From positions 1 to 56,389 of the forward strand of contig DJOD01000056.1 of NCBI GenBank assembly GCA_002437115.1: 56,389 nucleotides of DNA, given 5' to 3'. A model generated the notes under the pieces. It did not search any database. It had not been told where the DNA came from and was given only the letters and a program-made list of their open reading frames with translations. The DNA is from Prevotella sp. UBA6447. GTDB taxonomy: Bacteria > Bacteroidota > Bacteroidia > Bacteroidales > Bacteroidaceae. Position 1 is the stretch's first letter. Every line of letters starts with the position of its first letter. The translations under genes were made by a program, and so were the position numbers. This document shows, piece by piece, positions 7,891 to 17,599 of this stretch.

Positions 7891-8979
7891 ATGGGAAAGA
7901 TTATTTTGACCGGCGACCGCCCCACGGGCAAGCTCCACCTGGGCCACTACGTGGGAAGCCTGCGCCGCCGAGTGCAACTACAGAATGAGGGCGACTACGA
8001 CCGCATGTTCGTGTTCATGGCCGATGTGCAGGCACTGACCGACAACGCCAGCAACCCTGACAAGATCAGGCAGAACATCGTGGAAGTAGCGCTCGACTAC
8101 CTGTCGGCCGGGCTCAACCCCGACAAGTGCACGCTCTACATACAGAGCCGCATACCCGAACTGGCCGAGCTCACCACTTACCTGATGAACATCGTCAGCG
8201 TGGCGCGCGTGCAACGCAACCCAACGGTCAAGACGGAGGTCAAGATGCGCGGTTTCGAAAGCAACTCTGTGCCCCTCGGCTTCTTCTGCTACCCCGTGTC
8301 GCAGGCTGCCGACATAGCCGCCTTCAAGGCCACCACCGTGCCGGCTGGCGAAGACCAGGAGCCCATGCTCGAACTGACACGCGAGCTGGTGAACCGTTTC
8401 AACCAGATTTACGCTCCCGTGCTTGTGGAACCCAACATCCTGTTGCCAGAGAACGCCACTGCACGACGTCTGCCCGGCACCGACGGCAAGGAGAAAATGT
8501 CAAAGAGCCTTGGCAATTGCATCTACCTCTCAGACGATGCCAACACCGTTTGGACGAAGGTGAAAAGCATGTATACAGACCCCACACACCTCAACGTGTC
8601 TGACCCAGGCCATGTGGAGGGAAACGCCGTGTTCACCTACCTTGATGCCTTCTCGACCGACCAGGACTTTTCCGACTTCTGGCCCGAGTACCAAAACCTC
8701 GATGAGTTGAAGGCTGCCTACACCCATGGGGGAGTAGGCGACATGAAATGCAAAAAGTTGCTTAACAACGTCATCAACCGCATGCTCGACCCCATACGCC
8801 TACGCAGAGCCGAGTATGAGAAGGACATCCCTGAGATTTTCAACCTCCTTAAGAAGGGATCGGCCAACGCACGCGAAGTCGCCGCACAAACCATGGACGA
8901 AGTACGTCGCGCCATGCGCATCGACTATTTCGAAGATGCGGAGCTCATCCGCGAACAAAGCGAAAAATTCAAGCATTAA
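7891..8979 (+). CDS. trpS: Tryptophan-tRNA ligase
   Basis: 362 residues, a class Ic aminoacyl-tRNA synthetase that charges tRNA-Trp in the cytoplasm. The Rossmann fold opens with ILTGDRPTGKLHLGHYVGSL, which holds the HIGH-type motif at residues 16-19 (HLGH). The second ATP-binding loop is KMSKS at about 202-206, followed by LGN. The AGEDQEP segment binds tryptophan and the adenylate. Length is a little over the roughly 330 residues of the classic form, as in Bacteroidetes. Single gene with its own promoter; strong hairpins follow. Confidence 0.95.
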   Translation: MGKIILTGDRPTGKLHLGHYVGSLRRRVQLQNEGDYDRMFVFMADVQALTDNASNPDKIRQNIVEVALDYLSAGLNPDKCTLYIQSRIPELAELTTYLMNIVSVARVQRNPTVKTEVKMRGFESNSVPLGFFCYPVSQAADIAAFKATTVPAGEDQEPMLELTRELVNRFNQIYAPVLVEPNILLPENATARRLPGTDGKEKMSKSLGNCIYLSDDANTVWTKVKSMYTDPTHLNVSDPGHVEGNAVFTYLDAFSTDQDFSDFWPEYQNLDELKAAYTHGGVGDMKCKKLLNNVINRMLDPIRLRRAEYEKDIPEIFNLLKKGSANAREVAAQTMDEVRRAMRIDYFEDAELIREQSEKFKH

Positions 8980-9011
8980 CTTAGGCTAATATCGTCGTTA
9001 CATATCATGAT

Positions 9012-9046
9012 AACGCCCTCACCTTGGTCGACAAGGCGAGGGCGTT
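9012..9046. terminator. Intrinsic terminator downstream of trpS
   Basis: 14-base arms (9012-9025 with 9033-9046, one mismatch) form a GC-rich hairpin with a 7-base loop, followed by TTT on the plus strand, 30 bp after the trpS stop. Confidence 0.75.
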
Positions 9047-9182
9047 TCGAGTTGTGGGGAATGGAAGGGCACGTTAAGGATGGCCACACGCAAAGCCACA
9101 TACCTTGCCTACCATATATAAGGAGCATCTCATGGGAAAACAGATGTAACACGAAAAACATATCAAAAAAATATGGGTGTAT

Positions 9183-9410
9183 AAAACGGCCAAACCCCAG
9201 TCTCTTCAACAGAGACAGGGGTTTGTCATTCCTGAAATCAATCTAATAATTACCTAAAATCTAACTAACAACCTAATGAAATAACCTAAAAACTTTAATC
9301 TAAAAACCTAAAAACTAAAAACCTATATGAAACAATCTACTAACCTTAAACCTATTGAATCGAATGTCAAGGATTTCACTTCTCACGAGGTTACTTATTT
9401 CCTTTTGACA
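9183..9410 (-). ncRNA. Candidate 6S-like small RNA
   Basis: A minus-strand TACCTTTG box at 9414-9421 would start an RNA near 9407-9410. A hairpin with 14-base arms (9192-9224, one mismatch) followed by UUUU ends it at about 9183, giving roughly 225 nt. The ends pair over long range: the first six bases after the start (9411-9406, UUGUCA) pair with UGACAA (9228-9223), then GAAAU with AUUUC a few bases inward, and further in the AACCU region with AGGUAAU. The middle is a weakly structured stretch with repeated UUUUUAGG words. A rod with a large internal bubble is the architecture of 6S RNA; the Bacteroidales-1 RNA motif has a similar promoter-to-terminator layout. No sequence search was possible, so the class is inferred from shape. 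Confidence 0.5.
9192..9224 (-). terminator. Intrinsic terminator of the candidate small RNA
   Basis: 14-base arms with one mismatch and a 5-base loop. On the minus strand it is followed by GGCCG and TTTT. Confidence 0.65.
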
Positions 9411-9413
9411 ATG

Positions 9414-9421
9414 CAAAGGTA
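9414..9421 (-). promoter_or_regulatory. -7 box (TACCTTTG) of the candidate small RNA
   Basis: It faces left, away from the CoA-transferase gene, and no protein-coding gene lies downstream of it before the terminator hairpin at 9192-9224. Confidence 0.55.
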
Positions 9422-9597
9422 GTATGATTTTCAAATTCTCGCAATAGCTCGAGCAAAAAAAAATGCAATTTTATGGGATTCTTGACATAAATCAATCATT
9501 TGTGTGCGCGCACAACACTTTTTAAGACTTATTTAGGCCTCTTTACGCCCCTCGGCCTCCACAATGGCTCGTGCCATGTGGGAGGGTAGGGAAACGG

Positions 9598-11112
9598 TCA
9601 CCGCTTCAGATACTCGGAGAAATCTGCCAGCCGCATGTCGCCCTTGCGCAAGAATGTGTCGTGGAAAGACAAGGCTGCCGTCATGCTCTGCGGCTCGTGT
9701 CCCATGGGAGCCACATGCTCCAGATAGTCGCGCAACAGGGGTTTGTAGTCGGGATGGGCGCAGTGCTCGATTACCTCGTGGGCTCGCCTAATCGGTCCCT
9801 TGCCACGAAGGTCGGCCACTCCCTGCTCCGTGACGATGACATCCACATCGTGTTCGGTGCTGTCCACATGGCAGCACATAGGCACGATGCACGATATTTT
9901 CCCGCCCTTCGATACCGACGGTGTGGTAAAGACACTGATGTAGCCGTTGCGCTCATAGTCGCACGAGCCACCAATACCATTCATTAGGGCTGACCCACAG
10001 ATGTGACTCGAGTTCTCGTTGCCATAGATGTCACACTCCACAGCCGTATTGATAGCAATGACCCCCAACCGTCGAATCACTTCGGGCGAGTTGGCCACCT
10101 CACTCTGTCGGATGGTGAGATGCTTGGAGAAGTAGTCCATCTGGTCATACACATCATGCAGGCACTCGTTGGTGACAGTCATGGCCGTGGCCGAGGCATC
10201 GATGATTTTACCCTCCTGCATCCAACGGATAGCCGCATCCTGCACCACCTCACTATAGACATTGAAACGAGGGATGCGCGGATTGGAGCCCAACGCGGCC
10301 AGCACGGCATTTCCCGTGGCTCCCACGCCACTCTGTATGGGCAGGAACTGTGGTGGGATGCGCCCTGCTTTCATGTCCGACACGAGGAAGTCGGCCAAGT
10401 GATTGCCGATGGCCGACGTGAAGTCGTCTACAGCCTTGAAGGCACGGGCCTCCTCAGGGATATTGCTCTCGATAACACCCACGATTTTCTTCGGGTCGAT
10501 GCTAATGTAATTGTCACCTACGCGGTCATAGGGGCTGAGCACCATCATGGGGCCACGCCCGGCACCGTTGTCGCCCGGCTCCCACGTGTCGTGGAGATAT
10601 TTGGAGTTGGGGTTGTGAAACGTGTTGTGCTCCAGGATGACCCGCTTGGCCAAACGCACGGCGGTGGTGGCGATGCCACCAGCCGATGTCAGGTAAGCAC
10701 GACACTCCGTCTCGCCCTCATCGAGGTCAGACACCTCGATGACAGCCCAGTCGAACTCACCATAGAAACCATGGCGCATGCGCTCGGCCATGTGGCCCAG
10801 GTGCATGTCCTCATAGTCTATCTCGCCCAGATTGGTGTGGGTGCGGAAGTCCTTGTTGGTGGAGAAGGGTGCGCGGAAGAGCAGTGCGTGCGCGTTGGCC
10901 AAGTCGCCCTCGACGCTCTGACACGACGATGCACCCGTATAGACGCCCAGGGAAAATGGGCGACCGGCCTCATGTTCCCTGACAGCACGTTTGCTGAGCT
11001 CACGGAAGATGGCTTTCGGGTTGCCATTGGGAGTGAAGCCACCGAGGGCCATCTTGTCGCGGTCGTGTATCATGGCAGCTGCCTCGGCCGCCGATAATCT
11101 GGGATATCTCAT
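9598..11112 (-). CDS. Acetyl-CoA hydrolase/transferase, succinate:acetate CoA-transferase type
   Basis: 504 residues, the full length of the AarC/Ach1 family of class I CoA-transferases. The enzyme would move CoA between acyl groups (succinyl-CoA plus acetate, or the reverse), a step in succinate, acetate or propionate fermentation in Bacteroidales. The probable catalytic glutamate is Glu288 in NVYSEVVQDAAIRW, which forms the glutamyl-CoA thioester. The coenzyme-binding loop is NGIGGSCDY at about 378-386, after ECDIYGNENSSH. It stands alone, divergent from cysS, with a minus-strand TACTTTTG box at 11243-11250. Hydrolase and transferase activities cannot be separated by sequence alone. Confidence 0.88.
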   Translation of the reverse strand: MRYPRLSAAEAAAMIHDRDKMALGGFTPNGNPKAIFRELSKRAVREHEAGRPFSLGVYTGASSCQSVEGDLANAHALLFRAPFSTNKDFRTHTNLGEIDYEDMHLGHMAERMRHGFYGEFDWAVIEVSDLDEGETECRAYLTSAGGIATTAVRLAKRVILEHNTFHNPNSKYLHDTWEPGDNGAGRGPMMVLSPYDRVGDNYISIDPKKIVGVIESNIPEEARAFKAVDDFTSAIGNHLADFLVSDMKAGRIPPQFLPIQSGVGATGNAVLAALGSNPRIPRFNVYSEVVQDAAIRWMQEGKIIDASATAMTVTNECLHDVYDQMDYFSKHLTIRQSEVANSPEVIRRLGVIAINTAVECDIYGNENSSHICGSALMNGIGGSCDYERNGYISVFTTPSVSKGGKISCIVPMCCHVDSTEHDVDVIVTEQGVADLRGKGPIRRAHEVIEHCAHPDYKPLLRDYLEHVAPMGHEPQSMTAALSFHDTFLRKGDMRLADFSEYLKR

Positions 11113-11242
11113 GATGAATGATTATGAGGAATGATATTTTGCCTGCCTGCCAACATACATTATCTTATTATAGCGTGTCGGCCTTCACGTCATCGCACGC
11201 CAATGTGCATGAGCCAAGGCTGCGCGACTATGAATGTAATTA

Positions 11243-11250
11243 CAAAAGTA
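11243..11250 (-). promoter_or_regulatory. -7 box (TACTTTTG) for the CoA-transferase gene
   Basis: It matches TAnnTTTG on the minus strand, about 130 bp before the ATG, which leaves a long untranslated leader. No clear -33 element is seen. Confidence 0.5.
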
Positions 11251-11430
11251 ATCTTTGGTGACGGAAGTTAAAAAACTTTAACGTTAATTATCCTTAAAGA
11301 CGTAAAACTTGGCGAACTTATGTAGCCCCTGTCGTGCACGACCACTGCTTCCAAGCCTGCAAGTGATTCCTTTTGTGGCTTTTTGCCAACAAAAGAAAGA
11401 CGAAAGACCCTGTTTCTCAAGATTAATGGC

Positions 11431-11438
11431 TATCTTTG
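11431..11438 (+). promoter_or_regulatory. -7 box (TATCTTTG) for cysS
   Basis: It matches TAnnTTTG and lies 34 bp before the ATG at 11473. It argues against the in-frame upstream start at 11383, which lies before the box. Confidence 0.65.
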
Positions 11439-11472
11439 CAACTATCAACATATCAGCAACACATTAGCAATC

Positions 11473-12960
11473 ATGAAACAGGATCTTTTGATTTACAATA
11501 CGCTGACGCGCTCCAAGGAGCTGTTCAAGCCTCTTCACGCCCCTCATGTGGGCATGTACGTATGCGGCCCAACGGTCTACGGCGACCCACACCTGGGACA
11601 TGCGCGCCCAGCCATCACATTCGACGTGCTCTTCCGTTACCTGAAACACTTGGGTTACAAGGTACGCTACGTGCGCAACATCACCGATGTGGGGCACCTG
11701 GAGCACGACGCTGACGAGGGCGACGACAAGATTGAGAAGAAGGCACGGCTCGAGCAACTGGAGCCCATGGAAATCGCGCAATACTACACCAACCGCTACC
11801 ACAAAGCCATGGAGATGCTCAACGTGATGCCGCCAAGCATTGAGCCACATGCCACAGGGCACATCATCGAGCAGGAACAACTTGTGCAGGAGATACTCGA
11901 CAACGGATACGCTTACATCTCCAACGGGTCGGTATACTTCGATGTGGAGAAGTATGACCGCGACCATCACTACGGCATCCTGTCGGGACGCAACCTGAAG
12001 GACATCATCAACAAGAGCCGCGAGCTGGCTGGCACGTCGGAGAAGCACAACCAGGCCGACTTCGCCCTTTGGAAGAAGGCACAACCTGAGCACATCATGC
12101 GCTGGCCCTCGCCCTGGAGCGACGGCTTCCCTGGATGGCACTGCGAGTGCACGGCTATGGGACGCAAATATCTTGGCGCCCACTTCGACATACACGGAGG
12201 CGGCATGGACCTCATCTTCCCGCACCATGAGTGCGAGATTGCACAGGCTGTGGCGTCGCAGGGCGACCAGATGGTGCACTACTGGATGCACAACAACATG
12301 ATCACCATCAACGGGCAGAAGATGGGCAAGTCGCTCGGCAACTTCATCACCTTGGAGCAGTTCTTCAAAGGTGAGCACGAGAGCCTCGAACAGGCTTACT
12401 CGCCCATGACCATCCGTTTCTTCATCCTCTCGGCCCATTACCGCGGCACCGTCGATTTCTCCAACGATGCCCTCAAGGCCGCACAGAAAGGCTACGACCG
12501 ACTGATGAAAGGCATCGCCGACCTGGAGCGCGTGCAAGTGGCCAAGGGCTCTTCGCCCGACACACAGAAGGTGGTGCTCGCCTTGCGCCAACGTTGCTAC
12601 GACGCCATAAACGACGACCTGCAGACACCGCTCGTCATCAGTGCACTGTTTGAGGCGTGCCACGTCATCAACCAGCTTGTGGACCACAAGCTCAAAATAT
12701 CTGCCGACGACTTAAAGGAACTCTCGGAAACAATGAACCTCTTCACCTTCGACATCCTTGGGCTGCAAACCAATCGAGGCACCAACAATGAGGAGCGCGA
12801 GAAAGCTTACGGAAAGATTGTCGACATGGTGCTCGAGATGCGCCAAAAGGCCAAAGAGGCCAAGGACTGGGCCACCTCCGACCAGATTCGCGACGCGCTC
12901 ACAGAGGCAGGATTCGTGATAAACGATACCAAGGACGGAGCAACCTGGAAACTCATGTAG
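11473..12960 (+). CDS. cysS: Cysteine-tRNA ligase
   Basis: 495 residues from the chosen ATG, which lies downstream of the promoter box and gives the standard N-terminus (LLIYNTLTRSKELF). Class I synthetase charging tRNA-Cys. Cys31 in YVCGPTVYGDPHLGHA is a zinc ligand that recognises the substrate thiol; HLGH at 40-43 is the HIGH motif; WHCECTAM and FPHHECE carry further zinc-site residues. The second signature reads KMGKSLGN, a variant of KMSKS. The C-terminal part (DALTEAGFVINDTKDGATWKL) is the usual CysS tail. The frame could extend upstream to 11383, but homology and the promoter do not support it. Confidence 0.95.
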   Translation: MKQDLLIYNTLTRSKELFKPLHAPHVGMYVCGPTVYGDPHLGHARPAITFDVLFRYLKHLGYKVRYVRNITDVGHLEHDADEGDDKIEKKARLEQLEPMEIAQYYTNRYHKAMEMLNVMPPSIEPHATGHIIEQEQLVQEILDNGYAYISNGSVYFDVEKYDRDHHYGILSGRNLKDIINKSRELAGTSEKHNQADFALWKKAQPEHIMRWPSPWSDGFPGWHCECTAMGRKYLGAHFDIHGGGMDLIFPHHECEIAQAVASQGDQMVHYWMHNNMITINGQKMGKSLGNFITLEQFFKGEHESLEQAYSPMTIRFFILSAHYRGTVDFSNDALKAAQKGYDRLMKGIADLERVQVAKGSSPDTQKVVLALRQRCYDAINDDLQTPLVISALFEACHVINQLVDHKLKISADDLKELSETMNLFTFDILGLQTNRGTNNEEREKAYGKIVDMVLEMRQKAKEAKDWATSDQIRDALTEAGFVINDTKDGATWKLM

Positions 12961-13041
12961 ACGTGTGGACATCTGGAATGGCCACATTGGCGCTAACGGC
13001 AAGGTAAGCTCCTTGCTTCCGCAACACAAGTACCTTCTTGC

Positions 13042-15111
13042 ATGAAACGGACAAGAACACAAGGCACAAAAACTTGCATGCTGCCCCTCCGGCTTCGACT
13101 GACGGTGCTGCTTGCCAGCTTGTGCCTTGCAGTGCCGGCACAAAACAACGATACTTGGGAGGAGCTGTTCGACCAGACGGGGCAACTGGAAGATACGGAG
13201 TCTGACCAATGGGAGCAGGTCTATGAAGACTTGAGCGACCTGGCCGCAGACAAGATAGACATCAACCGCTGTACACGCGAAGAGCTTGGTGCTTTGCCTT
13301 TCCTCTCTTCACAGCAGATCATGGACATCATCGAGTATCGCGACAAGGCCCGGCGCTTCGAGACCACCCTTGAGCTCCGCCTTGTGCCAAGCCTCGACAA
13401 GGTTACAGCCGACCTGCTGGAGCAGTTCATCACCATAACCCCCGACAGCGCACGCGACCGTTTTCCCACGTGGGGCGAGTTGACGAGGCACAGCCATCAT
13501 GAACTTGTGGGCACATTGCGAGTGCCCTTTTACCAGCGCAAAGGCGACCACAACGGATACCTCGGCTACCCCTACAAACATTGGTTGCGCTACACCTTCA
13601 AATCTACAGGCCATGTCAAGGCGGGTCTTATCGCCTCTCAAGACGCAGGTGAGCCTTTCTTCTCTGGCCATAACGCTGCAGGGTACGACTTCTACTCGGC
13701 TTACTTGCAGATAAACCGATGGGGAAGGCTGAAGACAGCAGTCATTGGCCGCTACCGCCTACGCTTTGGCATGGGGCTCATCCTCAACAACTCCTTCGGC
13801 ATGGGAAAGCTCAACACGCTGGCATCGCTGGGGCGATCAACCAGCCATGTCTACGCCCACAGCAGCCGCATGGAGGGCAACTACCAGCAAGGCATCGCCG
13901 CCACAGTGAGCCTCACTAAGCACATCGACCTCACGGCCTTTGCCTCCTGGCGCAAGATAGACGCCACCTTGGGTGCCGACTCGGCCTCCATCGCTACCAT
14001 CCTGAAGACAGGCTACCACCGCACAGAGAGCGAGATGCGACGGCGCCACAACGCCTCCACAACGCTTTGGGGTGGCAACCTCAACTGGTTCAGCAACGGA
14101 TGGCACCTGGGTCTTACTGCCTTCGCCACATCCTTGGACAAGCCCTTGCATCCCAACACCAACCAAGTTTACCGCCGCTGGTACCCCAATGGACGACAGT
14201 TTTGGAACGCCAGTGTCGATTACAGTTACATTTCCGACCGCCTCAACATCTCGGGCGAGACGGCCACGGGCAATTGCGGACAAGTGGCCACCATCAACAG
14301 CCTAAGCTATCAGTTATGGGGCAACCTCGCCCTGCTGGCCTTACAACGCTACTATCCTTACCAATACTACTCCCTTTACAGCAACAGTTTTTCCGAAGGC
14401 GGCAACGTGCAAAACGAGAGTGGGCTCTTCGTGGGTGCCAACTGGGAGCCCTCCCGAAACCTGTCAATAAAAGCCTATACCGACATGGCCTACTTCGCTT
14501 GGCCCAAATACCAAGCCAATGCGCCCTCACACAGTTGGGACAACTTCGCACAGGCCACATACACCGCTGGGCGTTGGGCGTGGATCGCGCGTTACCGCAT
14601 CAAGATGAGGGAGAAAAACCAGCCTTCGACAACGGCACAAAGCGGAGAAACAGAGAAGCATAAGGCACTCTCAATGAAGACCGAACAACGGGGACGGTTG
14701 GCTCTCTTGTACGGCAACGAGACCTACGACCTGCGCTTGCAGGCCGACATGGCTCTCTGCCACTTCGTCGAAAAAAACAGCGTCGGCTGGATGCTGACGG
14801 CCTGCGGCTCCACCAAGTGGCGCTGGCTCAGCCTCGCCGCGACCACCAGCTACTTCCACACCGACGACTACGACTCGCGCGTCTATGCCTATGAGCGTAG
14901 CGTCCGCTACACGTTCTCCTTCCCTTCTTTCTCGGGCGAAGGCCTCCGGTTGGCCCTGCAAGCGCAAGCTGACATGTCGAGCCACTGGATGGTCATAGCC
15001 AAGCTGGGGCACACCCGCTACTTCGACCGCTCGACCATCGGCACCGCGCTGCAACAGGTCAACGCCCGCCAGATGACAGACCTCGACCTCCAGGTGCGTC
15101 TCAAGCTATAA
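13042..15111 (+). CDS. Helix-hairpin-helix domain protein with outer-membrane barrel-like C-terminus
   Basis: 689 residues. A signal peptide (about residues 14-33) is followed by an acidic stretch and a ComEA-like helix-hairpin-helix region (KIDINRCTREELGALPFLSSQQIMDIIEYRDKARRFETTLELRLVPSLDKVTADLLEQFI, about 73-133). The rest is rich in alternating aromatic and polar residues (YDFYSAYLQINRWGRLKTAVIGRYRLRFG and similar), typical of a large beta-barrel, ending LDLQVRLKL. Proteins of this layout are widespread in Bacteroidetes but uncharacterised. The first ATG gives a long basic N-region; Met at residue 13 (MLPLRLRL) is a possible alternative start. It follows cysS by 81 bp without a clear terminator. 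Confidence 0.7.
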   Translation: MKRTRTQGTKTCMLPLRLRLTVLLASLCLAVPAQNNDTWEELFDQTGQLEDTESDQWEQVYEDLSDLAADKIDINRCTREELGALPFLSSQQIMDIIEYRDKARRFETTLELRLVPSLDKVTADLLEQFITITPDSARDRFPTWGELTRHSHHELVGTLRVPFYQRKGDHNGYLGYPYKHWLRYTFKSTGHVKAGLIASQDAGEPFFSGHNAAGYDFYSAYLQINRWGRLKTAVIGRYRLRFGMGLILNNSFGMGKLNTLASLGRSTSHVYAHSSRMEGNYQQGIAATVSLTKHIDLTAFASWRKIDATLGADSASIATILKTGYHRTESEMRRRHNASTTLWGGNLNWFSNGWHLGLTAFATSLDKPLHPNTNQVYRRWYPNGRQFWNASVDYSYISDRLNISGETATGNCGQVATINSLSYQLWGNLALLALQRYYPYQYYSLYSNSFSEGGNVQNESGLFVGANWEPSRNLSIKAYTDMAYFAWPKYQANAPSHSWDNFAQATYTAGRWAWIARYRIKMREKNQPSTTAQSGETEKHKALSMKTEQRGRLALLYGNETYDLRLQADMALCHFVEKNSVGWMLTACGSTKWRWLSLAATTSYFHTDDYDSRVYAYERSVRYTFSFPSFSGEGLRLALQAQADMSSHWMVIAKLGHTRYFDRSTIGTALQQVNARQMTDLDLQVRLKL

Positions 15112-15467
15112 GCGGAGCTATGCCCTCCCCGCCATTGCGTGAGCAGTTTGTCAAAATTAATGGCCAAGGCGTGTGGGAAGGCGGCGACAGACGCCATGCC
15201 TCGCCCCCTTTGGCATGAGCCCGACAGTGATTCCCACACGACTGGGGTTCATCCCGGTTTTTGTCTCCTAAGCAAACGTCATCATCCCATTGGTCATTCT
15301 GGATATTACTTCCCGTTGGTCTGTGGGTCTTCGGCAAATCTCGAGATAGTCGTGTTCAAAAAAAAACAATTCCGCATCTATGGGAAACGACAAGACACAA
15401 TAATTGAGAGCGGAGTGATCTAAATCCGAAAAGGGGCATTTCGATAAGACCATTTATCGAGAGCGTC
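15112..15467. other. Intergenic stretch between convergent genes
   Basis: No supported coding frame, RNA gene or strong terminator hairpin was found between the barrel protein and the GH43 gene. Confidence 0.4.
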
Positions 15468-17126
15468 TCAATGAGGATGGACTGCAGTTGCATTATCCGC
15501 CGACACGTAACGGAAGTCGGTGAACGTGGCCTCGCCGACCTCACCGTGATTGCCATAGGTGTAAAGCCCCAGGCGGTCACCACGGTAGTTGCCCCACTCC
15601 AGCCGATAAGTGGTGCCTGTCTTATGCCATTCCTCGCCATTGAGGCTCCAGGAGTAGTGGCTAATCCCGCTCAAGTCCCATGTAGAGCGCAGGTAGACCC
15701 ACTTGTCCTTGAGTTGGTCCAGGTCGGTCTGCAGCACCTGGTCTTCTCCACGATGGTCGTGATAGTACAGTTGGTGTTCCGAGCCTTCCATCCTGATGCC
15801 AAATTCGGACCACGCACTTGAGAAATGGCAGATGCCGCTACGCTGTCCCTCATGCATGTCACGGAAGTCGATGCGGACTGTCACCTCGTTGTAGGGTGTC
15901 TGCCATGAGCGGAGCGTAAGGGTGTTGCCGGCTTTCAACAGGTCGTTCTCACGCAGTGGCTTGAAAGCCTTCAAGACAAGCCTCTTGGCCGTGCGCTTGT
16001 AGAAGCCCTCACGAGGATGGTAGTTCCATTCCCAGTCCTCGGCCATGAAACCGTTGACAACGACCGCCTGGCCCATCCCCTTGACATCGTCCTTGCTCCA
16101 GGAGGACCGCTTCACAGGGCGTCTGGCCACGGGCATCTCGTGCCGCCACACCATGAGGCCCACACTGTCGCGGTCGGGCTGCCCGATGATGGGCCACCCG
16201 TCGGAAGTCCACGTCACCGGCAGGAGGCTCACCTCTCGACCTCCCCAGTCTCCGTGTCCATGATGGGTCAGAAAGAACCACTGGCCCTTGGCATCCTGCA
16301 GGTAGCCGCCTTGGTTGGGCTCGTTCCACTCGCGTTGCGTATGGCAGAGACGACGACGCTCACCGTAGGGTCCCATGGGGTGGTCGGCATGCTGCATGAC
16401 AAGATAGCGCCCGCCATCGCGGTCCTCGCTGAACAGGTGGTAGTACTTGCCGTTCCACTTGTATAGCTTGTTGGCCTCACGGCCGTACCCCTCATTGATA
16501 AGCACCTTGCTGTCAAGGTCCACGGTCTTACCGTCGGCCGAGAGCTTGAACACGTAGGTCTTGTAGCCATCGGCAAAATGGGTGGCTACGAAATAATTCT
16601 GGCCGTCCTCATCAAAGAGGGGACAGCAGTCATTCCAGCCACCCCCGATATTCATCTTGGTCAATGGGGCCCAAGGCCCTTCGACCCGCTTGGCGGTGGT
16701 CATGAACATGCCCTCATCGGGACAGCCGAAGTAGACATAAAACCTGCCGTTGTGCCAGCGGATGGCCCCCGCCCATATGCCGCGCGCATAACAGTCCATC
16801 ATCTTCCAGGTCTGTGCCTCGCCAATCTGTGATATGTCGGGCACAGCGTGGCTGTAGACACGCCAGTTCACCATGTCCGCGGAGCGCAGAATGACCATGC
16901 CAGGCTCAAACTGGAACGTGCTGCTGATGGCATAGTAATATCCATCGTGCTCTATGCAATCGATGTCGCTGTAGTCGCTTGGGATGACTGGGTTCTGGTA
17001 GGTGTCGGTCGTCTGTTGGCCCCAGGTCTGCCAGTCGCCCCAAGCGGTGGGGGCGAAAGACAATTGGGCATTTGCGCAGAGCCCCACGCAAATGCCCAAA
17101 AAGACAGTTGTAATTCTACTTGTCAT
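15468..17126 (-). CDS. Glycoside hydrolase family 43, exported
   Basis: 552 residues with a signal peptide (cleavage near residue 20, CANAQL). The N-terminal five-bladed propeller opens with NPVIPSDYSDIDCIEHDGYYY, where Asp54 is the probable general base. A blade reads GMVILRSADMVNWR, and the probable general acid Glu lies in the EANKLYKWNGKYY segment. From about residue 340 a second beta-sandwich domain follows (SSWSKDDVKG ... YYRLEWGNYRGDRLGLYTYG-like), as in GH43 xylosidases and arabinofuranosidases. It would act on arabinose- or xylose-containing plant glycans in the periplasm or at the surface. Its ATG overlaps the final stop of the GH29 gene (ATGA), so both belong to one operon. The exact GH43 subfamily cannot be fixed by eye. 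Confidence 0.85.
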   Translation of the reverse strand: MTSRITTVFLGICVGLCANAQLSFAPTAWGDWQTWGQQTTDTYQNPVIPSDYSDIDCIEHDGYYYAISSTFQFEPGMVILRSADMVNWRVYSHAVPDISQIGEAQTWKMMDCYARGIWAGAIRWHNGRFYVYFGCPDEGMFMTTAKRVEGPWAPLTKMNIGGGWNDCCPLFDEDGQNYFVATHFADGYKTYVFKLSADGKTVDLDSKVLINEGYGREANKLYKWNGKYYHLFSEDRDGGRYLVMQHADHPMGPYGERRRLCHTQREWNEPNQGGYLQDAKGQWFFLTHHGHGDWGGREVSLLPVTWTSDGWPIIGQPDRDSVGLMVWRHEMPVARRPVKRSSWSKDDVKGMGQAVVVNGFMAEDWEWNYHPREGFYKRTAKRLVLKAFKPLRENDLLKAGNTLTLRSWQTPYNEVTVRIDFRDMHEGQRSGICHFSSAWSEFGIRMEGSEHQLYYHDHRGEDQVLQTDLDQLKDKWVYLRSTWDLSGISHYSWSLNGEEWHKTGTTYRLEWGNYRGDRLGLYTYGNHGEVGEATFTDFRYVSADNATAVHPH

Positions 17127-17599
17127 TTGTTAAAGACCATTTTGTGTTGGTTCACAACATATACGTCTGCCTTGTGATGATCAACCTTGCGCCCCGACAG
17201 GTCATAGATGTCGTGGGGCTTACAGTTATCGTCCTCCAGGCCTCCAATACGCGTTTGGGTGCCTGCCTGCAAGAGCCGCACCCCCTTCACTCGCATCTCA
17301 AGCTGGTCGGTGAGGTCTGCCTGGAAGCCAAGAAGCACCTCCGCCGGCTCTTCCAGCGTGAAGCTGATGTCATTGAACTTGCCGTCGCCCATGAGCGTGG
17401 GCAGACTTTTAGAGGCCAGGGAATGAGAAGGGATGTCAGCTGTCGCGAGCGGTCCGCCACTGACGAACATATATCCCGCAGGCTATTGCCAAGGTGTGTC
17501 GAGCGACAGTCCGAACTTATAGGTGCCTTTCGGCAACATCACGCGGCGGTAGATGCGGCAGTTGTCGTTGTTGCCGGCGGTGTTGTCATCGCCATCACC
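17123..17599 (-). pseudogene. Severed C-terminal part of the GH29 protein
   Basis: This continues the GH29 frame after its TGA without any shift. The text matches the preceding repeat of the same protein: GDGDDNTAGNNDNCRIYRRVMLPKGTYKFGLSL here against the DNTEGNLANARIYRKVHLQAGRYFFGATL unit upstream. A second in-frame stop (TAG, 17483-17485) lies where the repeat has W.IPTGY. The frame then runs on to a Bacteroidetes C-terminal tail (IYDLSGRKV ... DVYVVNQHKMVFNK) and stops at 17123. Two point nonsense changes in otherwise intact sequence indicate recent loss. Confidence 0.8.

Noticed and set aside
9240..9340. Repeated CCTAAAAA words as a possible CRISPR or satellite
   Set aside because: The words are short, unevenly spaced and imperfect; they fit the weakly structured centre of the candidate RNA.
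9327..9422. 31-codon plus-strand ORF in the trpS/CoA-transferase gap
   Set aside because: It lies exactly antisense to the candidate small RNA; the pairing ends and the promoter on the other strand explain the region better.
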